Assembly: GCF_021130785.1 (NCBI RefSeq)
Contig: NC_060209.1
Location: 25,799,501-25,863,500 of the forward strand
Origin: Homalodisca vitripennis
Lineage: Eukaryota; Arthropoda; Insecta; Hemiptera; Cicadellidae
Direction: 5' to 3'
DNA: 64,000 nt
Shown: positions 12,361 through 24,328 of the stretch, one piece after another
Numbering within the stretch: the first letter of the stretch is position 1
Layout of the letters: the number at the start of each line of letters is the position of its first letter
Made by a program: the position numbers and the translations under genes
Notes under the pieces: generated by a model
Database searches by the model: none
Told to the model about the DNA's origin: nothing
Seen by the model: the letters and a program-made list of their open reading frames with translations, nothing else

Positions 12361-12462
12361 AAATTTTATTTCTTGTGAGGTCTTTGTGTTCAATAAACAC
12401 ATCATCGGACAGACCCACATGTATTCCTCGAACACGAAAGGCCTCACAAAAATAAAATTTTA
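12361..12462. repeat. Imperfect inverted repeat with hammerhead-like halves
   Basis: Arms 12361-12391 and 12430-12462 are nearly complementary, both carrying the sequence TTGTGAGG(T/C)CTTT with GTGTTC inside. The spacer is about 38 nt. The right arm reads GAACACGAAAGGCCTCAC on the plus strand, the same GAAAGGCCTCAC as in the hammerhead of the Penelope-like array at 58-64 kb. The left arm carries the matching segment on the minus strand. It looks like two element ends joined in opposite orientation. Confidence 0.7.
12374..12417 (-). ncRNA. Decayed hammerhead-like motif
   Basis: The minus strand shows CCGATGA (for CTGATGA) at 12402-12408, then a stem GTGTT/AACAC with a 5-nt loop, then CAAAGACCTCAC in place of GAAAGGCCTCAC. 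The order of parts and the CCTCAC cleavage region are those of the 58-kb hammerhead, but at least three core or stem positions differ. It is probably inactive. Confidence 0.4.
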
Positions 12463-12474
12463 TAATTACTAGAC

Positions 12475-13170
12475 TGTTTATTTTTTTGTGATTAAGTATT
12501 TGATGCCAATATGATAGAAGCTGATAGAAAAAAAAAATACAAACATATTTAACAAGCGATTCCTATTGATTGTGAATAAATGTTTGCCACAAAAACGGGC
12601 GGAGTAATTCATTAATATTGTACTTCCAAAGTAAACAAATTTCTAATAAACTTTATTTTATCCTATTATTTGCAAACTTTATAAATCATAGCTGTTTTCC
12701 CGCGGCTTCGCACGCTTTACGTAAGCCTTGGCCATGTATTTGCACTTCTGGTTCAAGTGCATTATATTTCTAACACCGATGTAGAGTTTGCCTTGTTGTC
12801 ACGATCAAGAAAATCTGTGTATGCTTATTATTATTTAGCCATTATACACGTACATGTATTTTATTATAAAGCGGTCTAACAGTCAAGCTTTAAGTTCAAC
12901 CATATATTTATCATTAAAGACAAACATATATTCTAACTTAGTGCCTTCAAATAGTCTTTGGCAAATTAATATACGTAACTGTCTGGTAATTGCAGTTTAT
13001 AATGTGCAGGCGCTTTGAAACCTTTTATATTTTGCAGCGCCACCTCGTGGTGAGTTTTATAAATGAGTATAGCATATAAACCTTCTCCGTCGAAAAGTAC
13101 ATATACATTCAAATTGTCATAATGATCGGTCAAATAGTGTACGATTCCATAAAGGATAAACACACAAACA
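12475..13170. other. AT-rich sequence, nothing recognised
   Basis: Non-coding, no supported feature. Confidence 0.5.
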
Positions 13171-13173
13171 TTC

Positions 13174-13176
<3 letters not shown>

Positions 13177-13260
<84 letters not shown>
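13177..13260. repeat. Compound (TA)n(GA)n microsatellite
   Basis: About 24 TA units followed directly by 18 GA units. Confidence 0.95.
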
Positions 13261-13265
<5 letters not shown>

Positions 13266-13439
13266 AATAATAAATTATTAGTAGGCGTAAAGTTTGAAGT
13301 ATCTAAGTCACTGAATAATTACAATACAGAACTAGGCTGGACTTCATTCGGAGATTCCGGATTAATACCTATCTTATATAAATGTTCACGACCGTTTGTC
13401 TGTAGCGATAAAATCGTTAAAATAAATTGGCTCCGGCTG

Positions 13440-13580
13440 TAAACCGTAGTGGTGATCAGTCGTCAATGGTACGTGACAATGTGACAGCTCGTAGCAAAAC
13501 TGTGATTCAGTCACGAATTGACAATCACTCGCCTTGTTTGTCTCTCATTGAGTTTGATTTGTCACTACAAAGTTACTGCT
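13440..13580 (+). repeat. Dispersed repeat, partner of 18085-18205
   Basis: About 120 bp matches the reverse complement of 18085-18205. Shared pieces are gacaatgtgacagctcg, gtgattcagtcac, attgacaatcactcgc and ctctcattgagtttg. The short open frame across it is incidental. No family is recognised. Confidence 0.65.
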
Positions 13581-13791
13581 CCTCCCTGAGAGTTGTTAAT
13601 ACCTTTTCGCAGCCTTAATTCTTAGTGAAGTTTGAAAAACTTGAAAACAATATATATTAAAATACAAGTTTGATAGAATTATTTCATGGCTGTGACGATC
13701 AGAAAAGTTACGTAGTTTATCAAAATATATATATTACATAAACTAATATCTGATAAGGTTGAATACTAATACTTGTATTTTGATACCAAGT

Positions 13792-13793
<2 letters not shown>

Positions 13794-13875
<82 letters not shown>

Positions 13876-13886
13876 GTTCGTTTGTT

Positions 13887-13919
<33 letters not shown>
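13794..13919. repeat. Compound (TA)n(TG)n ... (TA)n microsatellite
   Basis: TA repeats to 13830 and TG repeats to 13872, then a short unique stretch and a second TA run to 13919. Confidence 0.95.
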
Positions 13920-13922
<3 letters not shown>

Positions 13923-14599
13923 GAATCGCTAAATGTGTTGCTTAGCGATATTCTCGAGAGCGATTAGAGCAATTCTGCTAATTCTTTTTTATATTCCCAA
14001 AGTCCGAGAAAGAAGAGAATAATTGAAAGTTTTCTCAGAATATTTGTAAAATTCGGAAAAAAATAATTACAATATTTACGATAGATAATTTAAATTTAAC
14101 TGACAACTGTTACAATTGATTACAAGAATTGCATGCATAATATAAGTTAGCAAAACGACAATACTTCTATAAATATTAATTAATAAATACGCTAACTTAT
14201 AAATGATACAAATTTGCAACCTTGAAGAAAGCTTGCAGTTGCTATTAAGTTACTAGTATATAAATAATGTAAAACATTTACGGTTTTTTTATATAAAAAT
14301 TTTCTTTTATCAAATATTAGAAAATAGTTTATTCCAATATGAAAAGCTCCTCCTTCAATGAAAAGTTGTATATGTTTCACATAATGTATTAGAAATCTGC
14401 TAGTTCCCTTTACATTCGGTAGGAAGTTTTTACTGCAGGTTAAGGAAAAACAAGAGGATTGACAAAATGAGTCATTCTTTCTCAGGCTAAAGTCCATAAA
14501 ACAGCACAACTTCTATAATTTTATATTATTTTATAATTTTCGTTGATAAAATGTAGATGTAGGGCTTCTCAGTTCTTCGTAGGCTTTTATTATTCTTCT

Positions 14600-14838
14600 C
14601 GACAAGGCAAACTCAACTTGCCAATGGCGCAGTGTAGCGTTAGTATGGCGATTATCGCAAGATAATAGAGTTGTAATGTCGAGCGTGGCTGCTGCTTGGA
14701 TGACCGCTCAGAGATCGTCTTTGCAAGCAGTCCGCCTGTATGGCCATTGGTGGCGGTTCGGAAGTCGCCTCTAAGCCGTTGGTCCCCAGGAAGTGTTAGA
14801 GAGAGCCCTAACTTCGCCTGGTAGGTAAAATCATTCAT
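14600..14838 (+). mobile_element. 5S-rRNA-derived SINE, copy 1 (diverged)
   Basis: It begins ccaatggcgcagtgtagcg and contains tgtcgagcgtggctgctgct followed by tggatgaccgct. These match, with the same order and spacing, the 56.6-kb copy, whose centre resembles the internal promoter region of 5S rRNA (box A like AAGCAGCGTCGGGCG and box C like GGATGGGTGACC). The 3' part holds cctctaagccgttggtcccc and the tail agagagccctaacttcgcct. Such elements are transcribed by RNA polymerase III and move with LINE machinery. This copy has several changes in the promoter boxes. Confidence 0.6.
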
Positions 14839-14861
14839 TCTGTGACCTTTTTTGGCTTTAA

Positions 14862-15180
14862 CTTATGGAAATATCTTACATCGGAAGTAAATTACAAGGC
14901 AGAAAGTACACGCTTTTTGACCGAAGTAGATTTCCGAGACCTTTACATGTATATATTTTCTATGTAGGGGAATAAGTTAGGCAAACATACATGTGGTGTC
15001 AGAAATGTAATTGATTGAAACCAGAAACGTATGTTTCTCAGTGGTCCGGTGTAACTATATTTAACTTTTCATTCTCTTAACCACGGACATTGAAACAGTA
15101 AGTACCAGATATATGTCTACTTCTAGCATATGCCTCCATCATATTTAATTATAAATTCATTCACTAAGAAGACTACTCAA
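14862..15180 (+). repeat. Dispersed repeat, partner of 48180-48665
   Basis: Shared landmarks with 48.2-48.7 kb are gaccgaagtagatttccgag (here 14920) and gtggtgtcagaaatg, then near 15080 a ttaaccacggacattgaaa stretch, and near 15180 ttttgaaaattgcat. It starts immediately 3' of the SINE at 14600-14838. Type unknown. Confidence 0.5.
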
Positions 15181-15184
15181 TTCA

Positions 15185-16890
15185 ATTTTGAAAATTGCAT
15201 GCTAAGCTGCGGGTAACTTCTAGATTAAAATAGTGTTAATTTAAATACGTAGAGTACATTTTCCATGCAAGATAAAAGTAATATGTATTAAAGATATTTA
15301 CTAAAATACTCTATAATATAACTATAAAGGGTTTAAATTTTCAATACTTATTATAGACTGTGAAAGTGGCTCCATGATTAGGTATATGAGTAATTGAGTG
15401 CTACTGATATATGCTATTTCTTTCTAGTGGAAAATCATTTTAGAGTTAATAATACAATAAATAATATATTATTGTAAATTTGTTTTTCCGCTGCATCTCA
15501 TGGGAAGAGAATGAGAAAAGGCAATGCAAAAAGTGGAGTTTAATAATTGCAGACCAAGTCCCAACAGAAGTATTTACTCGGGCCAGATGAGTTTGTTCTG
15601 CTTCTGGCAAGTCGAGCTTAACAAGATGGCTGCTTTCTGTTCTGAACCTTTACATATTAATGTTTGAGTAAAGTGACGGTGAATTCTGGGTCCTCGTAGT
15701 TATTCTTAGATCAACAGTCTGTTCTATCTTTATTTTATACTTTAAATCAGCCTCTCTATCTTTACTTGGCAAAGTGAAAATCTACTCATTAAATGTTCAT
15801 CAAGAGCTCCAATGTACAAGAAATATATCTGCTTTACTTCTTGGAAGATTATTAGTTAGATAAGCTTTCAATTTTATAAAGTCATAAATGGTTTGAGATA
15901 ATTTTCTTATCGTATATTTGATTTGGTTGATTTTAAACTTTTAAAGTAGTAAAGCATTCCTTTGAGCTTTTTAGCTATTCATATTTCTTTGAATGAATAA
16001 AAAAACCAATATGAAATAATTAAATCAATGCTTTAGCAGTGTTTATAGCAAATATTTTAATCAAAATTCTAAGTAGACTTTTAACGACGCGACGTTTTAA
16101 TTGAGTATTATAGTTTTATCTAGATCTAGATACAGGAGAATGTGAGTTGGATTTTGGTTCTAGAACTTCTTTGTAGTTAGTTTAATACATTCATCTTAAT
16201 AAGTCAAATTAATTAAAGTTTTGACAAGGAAATGGCCCTTCAAATTCTAAATTATTCAACGGAATTTAATATTAAAACGTCATTCAGAAACGCTTGCTTT
16301 GAAGTTGTTTCACGAGAAATTAGAAAGTAATTGGACCTATAGAGAAATAGTGTAAAAGTGAGAGGTATTTTAAGATATTTTTATTCACCTAAATATTTTA
16401 TTAAACAAGCAGAAATGTTTTGCAGCAGAGTGTAAACTCCATTTAACATCAAATATAATTTGTCATGATCCGTCGTCTGTTGTCATTACGCAAATATATG
16501 TTTCACCGTTGGGGTCATGTGTACAATTCATTTAGCTGGTAATAAATACATAGAAAAAACAGCGCAATAAAATACGTTTTTATTCATACCACTCACACAA
16601 ATATTTCACTATGTCCTTTCACTAAATGGCATAACAGCATGGTATTGAGATAATATTGATAACACCGTGTGGCTTAAATACTATTAGAATATTTATAATA
16701 AATTGATTTCTAGTGAAACAATATAAAAACAACTGTCGGATTGAGGTACATACCCTACGCCGATAAAGAATATAGAAAAAGAGAATAGAAATGGGAAGAA
16801 CTAAAGGTGTACAAAAGAATCATCCTCATTAAATAATGTATATTCAAAAAGGCAGCCTAAGGGAGAGATACGTGAGTTTGGAAAAACAAT
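15185..16890. other. AT-rich sequence, nothing recognised
   Basis: No open frame, RNA or repeat can be supported here. Confidence 0.5.
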
Positions 16891-16894
16891 TTTC

Positions 16895-17225
16895 ACCAAG
16901 AATAACAGGATTTCAGACATTTGCCATGGTTATAGGTTATGAAAGGACAATGTTTCGAGGATTGGAATCTATACTCTTCATCAGGTGAGGGAGGTTTAAT
17001 ATATACAAAAATAAAGAACAGAAAGAAGTAAAAAGGGAAAGAAAAGGGGTTCACTGTAGCCTGTGCTAGTGTAATGTGATATTGTGATCCTCGTACTTGT
17101 GATTTGTGCTCGGGACTTGCATCCTTTGCAGTGAAAACGCCTAGACTGGACTCCAAGCAGCTTTTGCTTATATTTGACCCTTTTCATTCTCTGCTTTACT
17201 TCTTTCTGTTCTTTATAATTTTTTT
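16895..17225 (-). repeat. Dispersed repeat with hammerhead-like module, copy 2
   Basis: Reading the minus strand from 17187: gctgcttggagtccagtcta, a cysteine-containing stretch in one frame (FHCKGCKSRA), a pyrimidine-rich run, then the hammerhead-like motif and CATGGCAAATGTCTG near 16928. The first half matches 1150-1260 and the second half 1012-1110. The short protein frame is shared loosely between the copies, but I cannot assign it. Confidence 0.45.
16945..16992 (-). ncRNA. Hammerhead-like motif, core intact
   Basis: CTGATGA (positions 16984-16978 of the minus strand) is a perfect hammerhead core box, and GAAAC follows at 16956-16952. Between them is a stem with GAG/CTC closing and a decayed upper part (the 1.07-kb relative has a full GAGGAT/ATCCTC stem). 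One extra A sits between the core and the stem. A stem I of only two pairs is seen, so self-cleavage is uncertain. I infer a relic of a Penelope-type terminal region. Confidence 0.4.
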
Positions 17226-17324
17226 CTTAATTGCCCGCATGACGGAAGTTGTGGGAGAATTTGTGCATTTTCACCGATCGTGGGCCCCAGAGCCCTAAAC
17301 CACCATAATCCGGAAATTTATCTA

Positions 17325-17326
<2 letters not shown>

Positions 17327-17397
<71 letters not shown>
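17327..17397. repeat. (TA)n microsatellite
   Basis: About 35 TA units. Confidence 0.95.
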
Positions 17398-17401
<4 letters not shown>

Positions 17402-17439
17402 TTATGCGTTAGCTTATGCAATATAACGCGAGCTTGTGA

Positions 17440-17625
17440 ATACAACCTGGGATCAACGGCTTAAAGGTGACTTCCGGACCACCACAGGCAGGCGGGCTGC
17501 TTGCAAGGACAGGATCGCTCGGCGGTCACCCATCCAAGCAGCAGCCACGCTTGACGTTGCTTGATCCGGTTATCTTGCGATAACAGTTGTACCCGCTACA
17601 CTGCGCCATTAGCAAAGAGTTCTCG
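17440..17625 (-). mobile_element. 5S-rRNA-derived SINE, copy 2
   Basis: Read on the minus strand it begins at about 17613 with tggcgcagtgtagcgggtac and continues ttatcgcaagataaccggat, caagcaacgtcaagcgtggc, then tgctgcttggatgggtgacc. The last two pieces correspond to box A and box C of a 5S rRNA gene. The 3' part carries ttaagccgttgatcccaggt. It is well preserved relative to the copy at 56.6 kb. Confidence 0.7.
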
Positions 17626-17629
17626 TGTA

Positions 17630-18080
17630 ATTAAAATAATTATTATTACATTTATTTATAATATTTCCAGGCAGTGGCCGTACAAAGTTTTACGTACCAT
17701 ACGGCCGTAACATTACGAAAATAACACGATCCGCGTTTATAACCATGATCCATAATTATGTATACACCCACTGTACAAAAATAATTTGGTACAGATGCAG
17801 TATTTGCACACTGCTTGGATGAGTTCTAAGATGGTGGTCATTCGTATTTGTGAACTACTTATCTCGGGCAATTCACAACATAAATCAAAGTTGACTCCTT
17901 TCTGTGCTGTTCACAGTAAATTTGACTGTTTCTACATGTAAAATTTAAACTTTTCAATAATAAAACTCCGAATCATTAAAAATGAATTTTTTAAAATTAC
18001 TCAATTGTTACTTTATGTAGATTTTGGACTGTTCAAATCCACAGTAGAATAAATCTTGAGTATTTGTAGGAAACACGGGA
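17630..18080. other. Sequence without recognised feature
   Basis: Contains a somewhat GC-richer patch at 17670-17740 that I cannot assign. The rest is AT-rich. Confidence 0.5.
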
Positions 18081-18084
18081 ATTT

Positions 18085-18205
18085 TATTTGCGGTAACAAA
18101 CCAAACTCAATGAGAGCCAAACAGCGCGAGTGATTGTCAATTTGTGACTGAATCACATTTCTGCTCCGAGCTGTCACATTGTCACAAGCAATTGACGACT
18201 GGCTT
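18085..18205 (-). repeat. Dispersed repeat, partner of 13440-13580
   Basis: Inverse copy of the repeat at 13.44 kb, roughly 85% identical by eye. Confidence 0.65.
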
Positions 18206-18499
18206 TATGACTATTGCATTTCCCGTTTTATTAAGGCAGGTGTCTATTTTTTTTATTATACTGTTAAATTAAGTTTGTATTGCTATAAACTTTAAGAACT
18301 AATGATATGACACCAAAATAGTCACATTTTAATTACAAATAAGGTTAATAATGTTTTGAAACTTAAATTAACAAAAGGAGAAAACACACTCATAGTATGG
18401 TCATAGCCACTTTTGTATGCTCTAATTAAAAGGTACTTGTAACCTTTGTGAGTGTGTTTAATCAGGCTGCTGATAAACACAAATAGTTACATTTTTAGG

Positions 18500-19562
18500 T
18501 CCTGCATAAGAGGCATGTCCTACAACTCAGACCTTGCAACAATTAACTATATTCCAGAGGAATTTGGAAACTATGAAAAAATGAATGATAGGATTCAATA
18601 TACCCGTCACATCTTGTTGATGTCGAGTCATGTTTCACTATCATTTTGTATACACTATCCTCATAAGTTCAGACCTTGCAACAATTAACTATATTCCAGA
18701 AGAATTTGGAAACTATGAAAAAATGAATGATAGGATTCAATATACCCGTCACATCTTGTTGATGTCGAGTCATGTTTCACTATCATGTTGTATACACTAT
18801 CCTCATAAGTTCAGACCTTGCAACAATTAACTATATTCCAGAGGAATTTGGAAACTATGAAAAAATGAGTGATAGGATTCAATATACCCGTCACATCTTG
18901 TTGATGTCGAGTCATGTTTCACTATCATGTTGTATACACTATCCTCATAAGTTCAGACCTTGCAACAATTAACTATATTCCAGAGGAATTTGGAAACTTT
19001 GAAAAAATGAGTGATAGGATTCATATACCCGTCACATCTTGTTGATGTCGAGTCATGTTTCACTATCATGTTGTATACACTATCCTCATAAGTTCAGACC
19101 TTGCAACAATTAACTATATTCCAGAGGAATTTGGAAACTTTGAAAAAATGAGTGATAGGATTCAATATGAAAGTCATGATTCACTATCATAAAGACCTTG
19201 ATAATTTCATCAATATACCCGTCACATCTTGTTGATGTCGAGTCATGTTTCACTCATCTGTATTCATCCTCATAAGCTTCAGACCTTGCAACAATTAACT
19301 ATATTCCAGAGGAATTTGGAAACTTTGAAAAAATGAGTGATAGGATTCAATATACCCGTCACATCTTGTTGATGTCGAGTCATGTTTCACTATCATGTTG
19401 TATACACTATCCTCATAAGTTCAGACCTTGCAACAATTAACTATATTCCAGAAGAATTTGGAAACTATGAAAAAATGAATGATAGGATTCAATATACCCG
19501 TCACATCTTGTTGATGTCGAGTCATGTTTCACTATCATGTTGTATACACTATCCTCAAAAGT
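18500..19562. repeat. Satellite array, 142-bp unit, seven copies
   Basis: The marker cagaccttgcaacaattaac starts at 18528, 18670, 18812, 18954, 19095, 19280 and 19422. Spacing is 142 bp except one of 141 and one of 185, where a scrambled insertion of about 43 bp (19166-19210) contains shuffled pieces of the unit. Neighbouring units are almost identical, with substitutions such as gaatgatagg versus gagtgatagg and ttcagagg versus ttcagaag. Short open frames inside are a by-product of repetition: the unit length is not a multiple of three. Confidence 0.95.
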
Positions 19563-19730
19563 CTTTGACAATCATGAGAATGAAGTTTTGACCCTTTTTT
19601 AAGGTTAGAGAAGTTGTGATAGTACATTTAAAAGAAACATCCAACTAGATGACAGTATTGTGTGAATCTGAACGTTTATTGGAAACTTATTAAATATAAA
19701 TAATGGTATTAAAAAGTTTCACAATGGCCA

Positions 19731-19849
19731 GGTAGGATCAGGCCAGTAGGATTTGCGGAGTGAGAGAGGCGCGGTGACGAGACGTTAGGGGGCCCGGCCG
19801 AATATCTTCCCTGGGGCCCCCCAAAGCTGAGTACGGCCCTGGGTAGGAT
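19731..19849. mobile_element. hAT-type MITE with 8-bp target duplication
   Basis: The GC-rich 103-bp insert at 19739-19841 begins CAGGCCAGTAGG and ends TACGGCCCTG, so its inverted ends read CAGGCCAGTA and CAGGGCCGTA. It is flanked by the exact 8-bp direct repeat GGTAGGAT (19731-19738 and 19842-19849). An 8-bp duplication and CAGGG-like ends are hallmarks of the hAT superfamily. The interior carries a gggggcccggcc run and a ggggccccccaaag stretch near the right end. There is no coding capacity. Confidence 0.75.
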
Positions 19850-19854
19850 GCACG

Positions 19855-20880
19855 GACACCGCTCATTTATTACGTTTATTACTATATTCTCGACAAGGCT
19901 TATTGAGTATAATGATAAGAATGTTGTTAATAGATGGGCGAAAACAGTCTGATTCTTGTAACCGAAGAGATCGGGCATCGTTCTTCTCACCAGATGGAAG
20001 ATGGAAAACATTTTGGTCTAGAGAAGCCTGCTTCTGTCACAGGACAACTAAGATGTGTTTTATAACAGACTTTAAGTATATAGTCAAAGTTAACTTTTTT
20101 TATACTATCTAGTACTACCCAAGCACTGCATCCTATTATCTGCTAAGACGTATAGTTTAAAGTATATTTTATATTACAATTTCCATATCTAGATATTTTC
20201 TTACTATATGCGATTGTAGAAAAGGTTGATATAAGAAGTGCTGTTTCTGCCAATCGTACTTTATGTTTTCAAGACTAAATGTTAATTGAAAATTGTGGTT
20301 AAATTAATTAAACACGTGGTTGTACTTTCATAAAAACATGTTTATACAGAGCATCTGATTACATTTAACAGTTTTTAGAAGTGAATTCAATCTCATATGA
20401 AAAACAACTTCCCATTCGCAATAAATACATTACGTTTATAAATCGAGATAAAACCATCCTGTCTTTAAGTTTACCAAATAATACATGTCTACAAAATTTA
20501 ATTGAATTCGGTTCAATGGTTTCGGAGATTAGTGTAAACGAAAATCTTGACACAAAACTTGTATACATAGAGGTTATATTCAAAACATCACAGGAGAGGT
20601 TTCAATTGTAACTCTATTTTCATTGATTCACATACAAAATGTATTATAAAACTCTTTAGTAACCGTTTTCTAAATATTTAAATACTGTGAATGCACATAA
20701 TGTTTTAGCCAATCCTAACATTTTGAATTATTGTACTGATTTTTAACAATTTAAATGACTTTCCTTTTGACCTTGTCACCAAAATCTTATTGAGGTCTTC
20801 TTGAAGGGCTGTGTACAAAACCTTGTAAAGTGAATGTTTAGTCGTATTTTCATGCGGAACTGGAAGAAACTTACGTACAC
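19855..20880. other. Sequence without recognised feature
   Basis: Short overlapping frames on both strands (for example 20365-20611) resemble nothing I know. Confidence 0.5.
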
Positions 20881-20884
20881 CGAT

Positions 20885-21060
20885 TTTTTAACAGTTATGG
20901 AAAGACCTTGATAACGCTCAGCCAGACATTTATTGAATTTCATCAATTAATTTAAAAATTTTGCTTTAATTTTTGGTATGTTAAATTAAACAAGGAAATT
21001 TGAAATTTTAATATTAGCGATTGTTATAACCTAGAAGGTTGTAGACAAGTTCCAATACAA
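20885..21060 (-). repeat. Dispersed repeat, GGCTGAGCG family
   Basis: Contains gaccttgataacgctcagcc in reverse orientation near 20903. The rest is diverged. Confidence 0.4.
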
Positions 21061-21064
21061 TTTT

Positions 21065-22690
21065 TTTCTCTAAATGTTCAGAGCATACAAAGTAATATTA
21101 CGCAGAGGAATGGATATTAAACGAATAAAAGTAATAATATGGCAAACACACTCGTAAAAAGTACTAAATGAAAGGGGTGATGAGGGCTATAACGCTATTT
21201 ACAGATGTGATAAAAACACGAACACTGCACCTGGCGCTTCTCTGTATCGAAGTTACTCAAACAATGATTTCATTTCTAAAGTTCTAAATTTTATTGGGAG
21301 TTACTCTAGTATAAACCCACAATATCAGTCGATTGAGGGACATTCTTAATAATAAGTATTATTTCTTTAATCCTTATAGATGCAAAAGGTTGTTTTTTAT
21401 TAAAAACTCAAAAGTAATGTAAAATAAAGTTGTCAAAAAAGTGTTCGGAAATGTCCGGTGATACCTAGCCATTCAAGCTACCCATCATCATATTTCAGAA
21501 CGATGCTTTTTGTTTCCACATTGTTGGAGATAAAGCACTATAATAAAAGCTCTCAAATGACCAATCATGGGCTGAGTGTAATTTATTGATATTTGTATCA
21601 ATGACGGTATTTGGTTGATTGCTCTTGTTTCGTGAGGATTATAAAATGTTTTGACAAGTGCTTTAAACATCGACATTCAAGCCATTATTTTATTTCGCTA
21701 AGCCTATGCATCAGGCTGTAGTATTTTCATTTTATATGATGATTCAAATATTATACTGTGTGAAAACATAGTTAAATCCTATACTTACTTACTACTATGC
21801 TTTTTTATTTATGAATGAGTCAGGCATCACACTCCCTCAAGATATATTCCCATTGCCTCAATATTCAATCCTCATCATGATACCTAATGATTTTATCTAT
21901 CAGTCTCGAATAAATCGATGTCTTATATCTCTTTTTGTTTCTTTTTGTTTGAATATACCGCTATGATTCATCGACATTGATTCTGAAATGTCTATCAAGG
22001 ATAACTATTCGTACAAGTCTGGCGGGAGTTTGACGACTCCTATATCTAGATATAAGTGTTATAAGTCACAATTATCTCATTTTATCAGATTCATGCAAAA
22101 GTCTGGTTTATTTATTTACTTAATCTTCAAAATATTAAAATTACGTACTTTTAAGATAAAAATCTCAGTATATTAGTGTTATTAGTGTATTTGTTTATTT
22201 AAAACAAATCCCAAATTTCTTCAAAAGGGAATCAAATATTAAATTTGTTGACTTTAGGTTTCATCATAAGTTCCTCACACTGTTAAAATTTCTAAAAATT
22301 ATCTCAAAGAAAAGTTTATTTTGAATAAATGAGCAAGTAAAACTATTGGAAATTCACATGGACTAATGGCATGTAAAAGCCATTACATACATCTGTAGAA
22401 AAGGGAAATATAGTGTTTGATACATAAAAGAACAATGTTTTTGTCATACTTCAGCACTGTGTCAGTATACTTTAATACCTGGAGTGTGCAGTCCAGGATC
22501 TCTTGTATTTGGACGTATAATGTATTTGAATCTATATAAAATATGGATATGAAATTATATTCCGAGATGCCGACACATAAAGTGACAATAATGCTGAGTA
22601 ATAACAATAGCTATGGTTGTCTACATAACAGACATAGCAACTTGTGAAGTGTCACTGTACGTGATTTATTAGTAAAACTGCAAAGCACGC
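21065..22690. other. AT-rich sequence, nothing recognised
   Basis: No supported gene, RNA or repeat. Confidence 0.5.
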
Positions 22691-22694
22691 TCTC

Positions 22695-22880
22695 TATAAT
22701 TGGCTAGGCGTTATCGAAGTCTATTACTTAAGGGCCTACAAAATTTTAATTTCTGTCTCTTTCTATCTGGCTGGCTGTCCGCAAGAACAAACTAGCCAAT
22801 ATAATTAAAATGTTGCATGACAGTTCAACGATTGTGCATTTCACTTCCTGGGATTTGGCTGAGCGTTAGAGAACGTTTTA
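22695..22880 (+). repeat. Dispersed repeat, GGCTGAGCG family, two partial copies
   Basis: First core at 22700 (ttggctaggcgttatcgaag, then ttctgtctc and tggctgtccgcaag). Second core near 22852 (gggatttggctgagcgttag). Confidence 0.5.
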
Positions 22881-22884
22881 AAAC

Positions 22885-24325
22885 TAGTATCATGGGTAAT
22901 ATTATGGTAGACACGAGAAAAAGAATAAATAAAATTATAAACAAACTCAGTACAATCATATGATATTTTTGGATATCACGTAGTGATACATATAGGTATT
23001 AATTTAAAATTGGGCATAACTTTTGTTCCGTGAATTGTGGTGAGGCGTACTCCTACCTTGTTTGATTTTTTTTAGAAGTATAATATGTGGTTATACGGTT
23101 AATAGAAAAAAGAACCACCCTTCTCTGTGACTGATAGTTGAAACATATAAATCAAATAAATTTTATTTTGTCAATCGAGTAGTTCGTAAATAAGATTAGC
23201 GTTAATACTGTAATATTATATCTATGGAATAAACATAAAATGTGAATTATTAGAGGAACCGCTGATTTAACCTAAATAATTTACTAATCAGCGAATGCTA
23301 AAATTCAGGCTTGATGTATATGGACCAAATCCTACTAAACTGATTAATTATCGAAATAAATCACCGTCCTGAAGTGATGTTTATGTATCTATACGAAAGA
23401 AATGTCATGTACTGTATGACTTTACCGCAGTACATTCAATCTGTACAACTGTACAGTCCATATCCAATTACAGTGCATTGAGGCATATTTTTCACGTGGC
23501 AGCATATCAAAGGTATGCTATCACGGATGGAGGGTAGCTTTGACCGTGTGCTTCCGGTCGGTAACCACAGCTTCCTATACCTTCGTTACCGTAATAAGAA
23601 CACATATGTGGACTGTGTGGACACATTTGAGACTCACAAAGTCTAATGGAAAAATGATCTAGTGGAAGAAAGGTGTCCTAAAATTAAGTCTCACTAAAGA
23701 AAAGAATGCACACTTTTGTATAATAGTATGCTTTGTTGTTGAACCTAAGAATGTAGAAAACAATATCTACATATCCTGTAGATAACCTATGTATATAACG
23801 ATACGAATTAGTGGACATATATTGGGATTAACGATAATTCAAAAGTCCATTAAACTCAGTCCCAGTTTATAAACTCAAAACTTTTTTATTATTATAATAA
23901 ACTTATTAAAAAATAAGTTTCAGTAATAAGGAATAAAAGCTTTTTAAATAAAACGTTTCACACACTTAGAACCATGTTTTATTTTATTATTAAAATTTGA
24001 TGATTATGAATGTAAAAAAACTATATTAATGTTTCATATTATGCCACATAATTTAAAATGAGACAATAAATTCACTCCCTAACGAAATTACTTGATCAAA
24101 AGTAAGTTAAAAAACAATCTTTCGAAAAAATCTTTCAAAATTTACAATTATACATTGAATAAGATTGTTATACTTTTTATTTCTCCATATCCGTATAGTC
24201 ACAGTAGAAAAGAAATACGTTTTACATGGCCGACTGCTGAGAATCTTTATCGAGATATTGGTCTATCAAGTTACATTTTGAATAAAAATCCACATAAACT
24301 CCTCCAAATATACATTTAAAGTTTT
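22885..24325. other. AT-rich sequence, nothing recognised
   Basis: A moderately GC-rich patch at 23500-23600 (accgtgtgcttccggtcggt) stands out but shows no convincing frame or family. Confidence 0.5.
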
Positions 24326-24328
24326 ATA

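Noticed and set aside
13122..13967. Open frames with Tyr-Ile and Val-Cys runs
   Set aside because: Translations of TA, GA and TG microsatellites; the same holds for frames at 5538-5792, 30563-30858 and 44451-44741.
18452..19591. Series of similar 66-78-codon frames
   Set aside because: Echoes of the 142-bp satellite; the unit is not a multiple of three and each frame ends at the same stop in the next unit.
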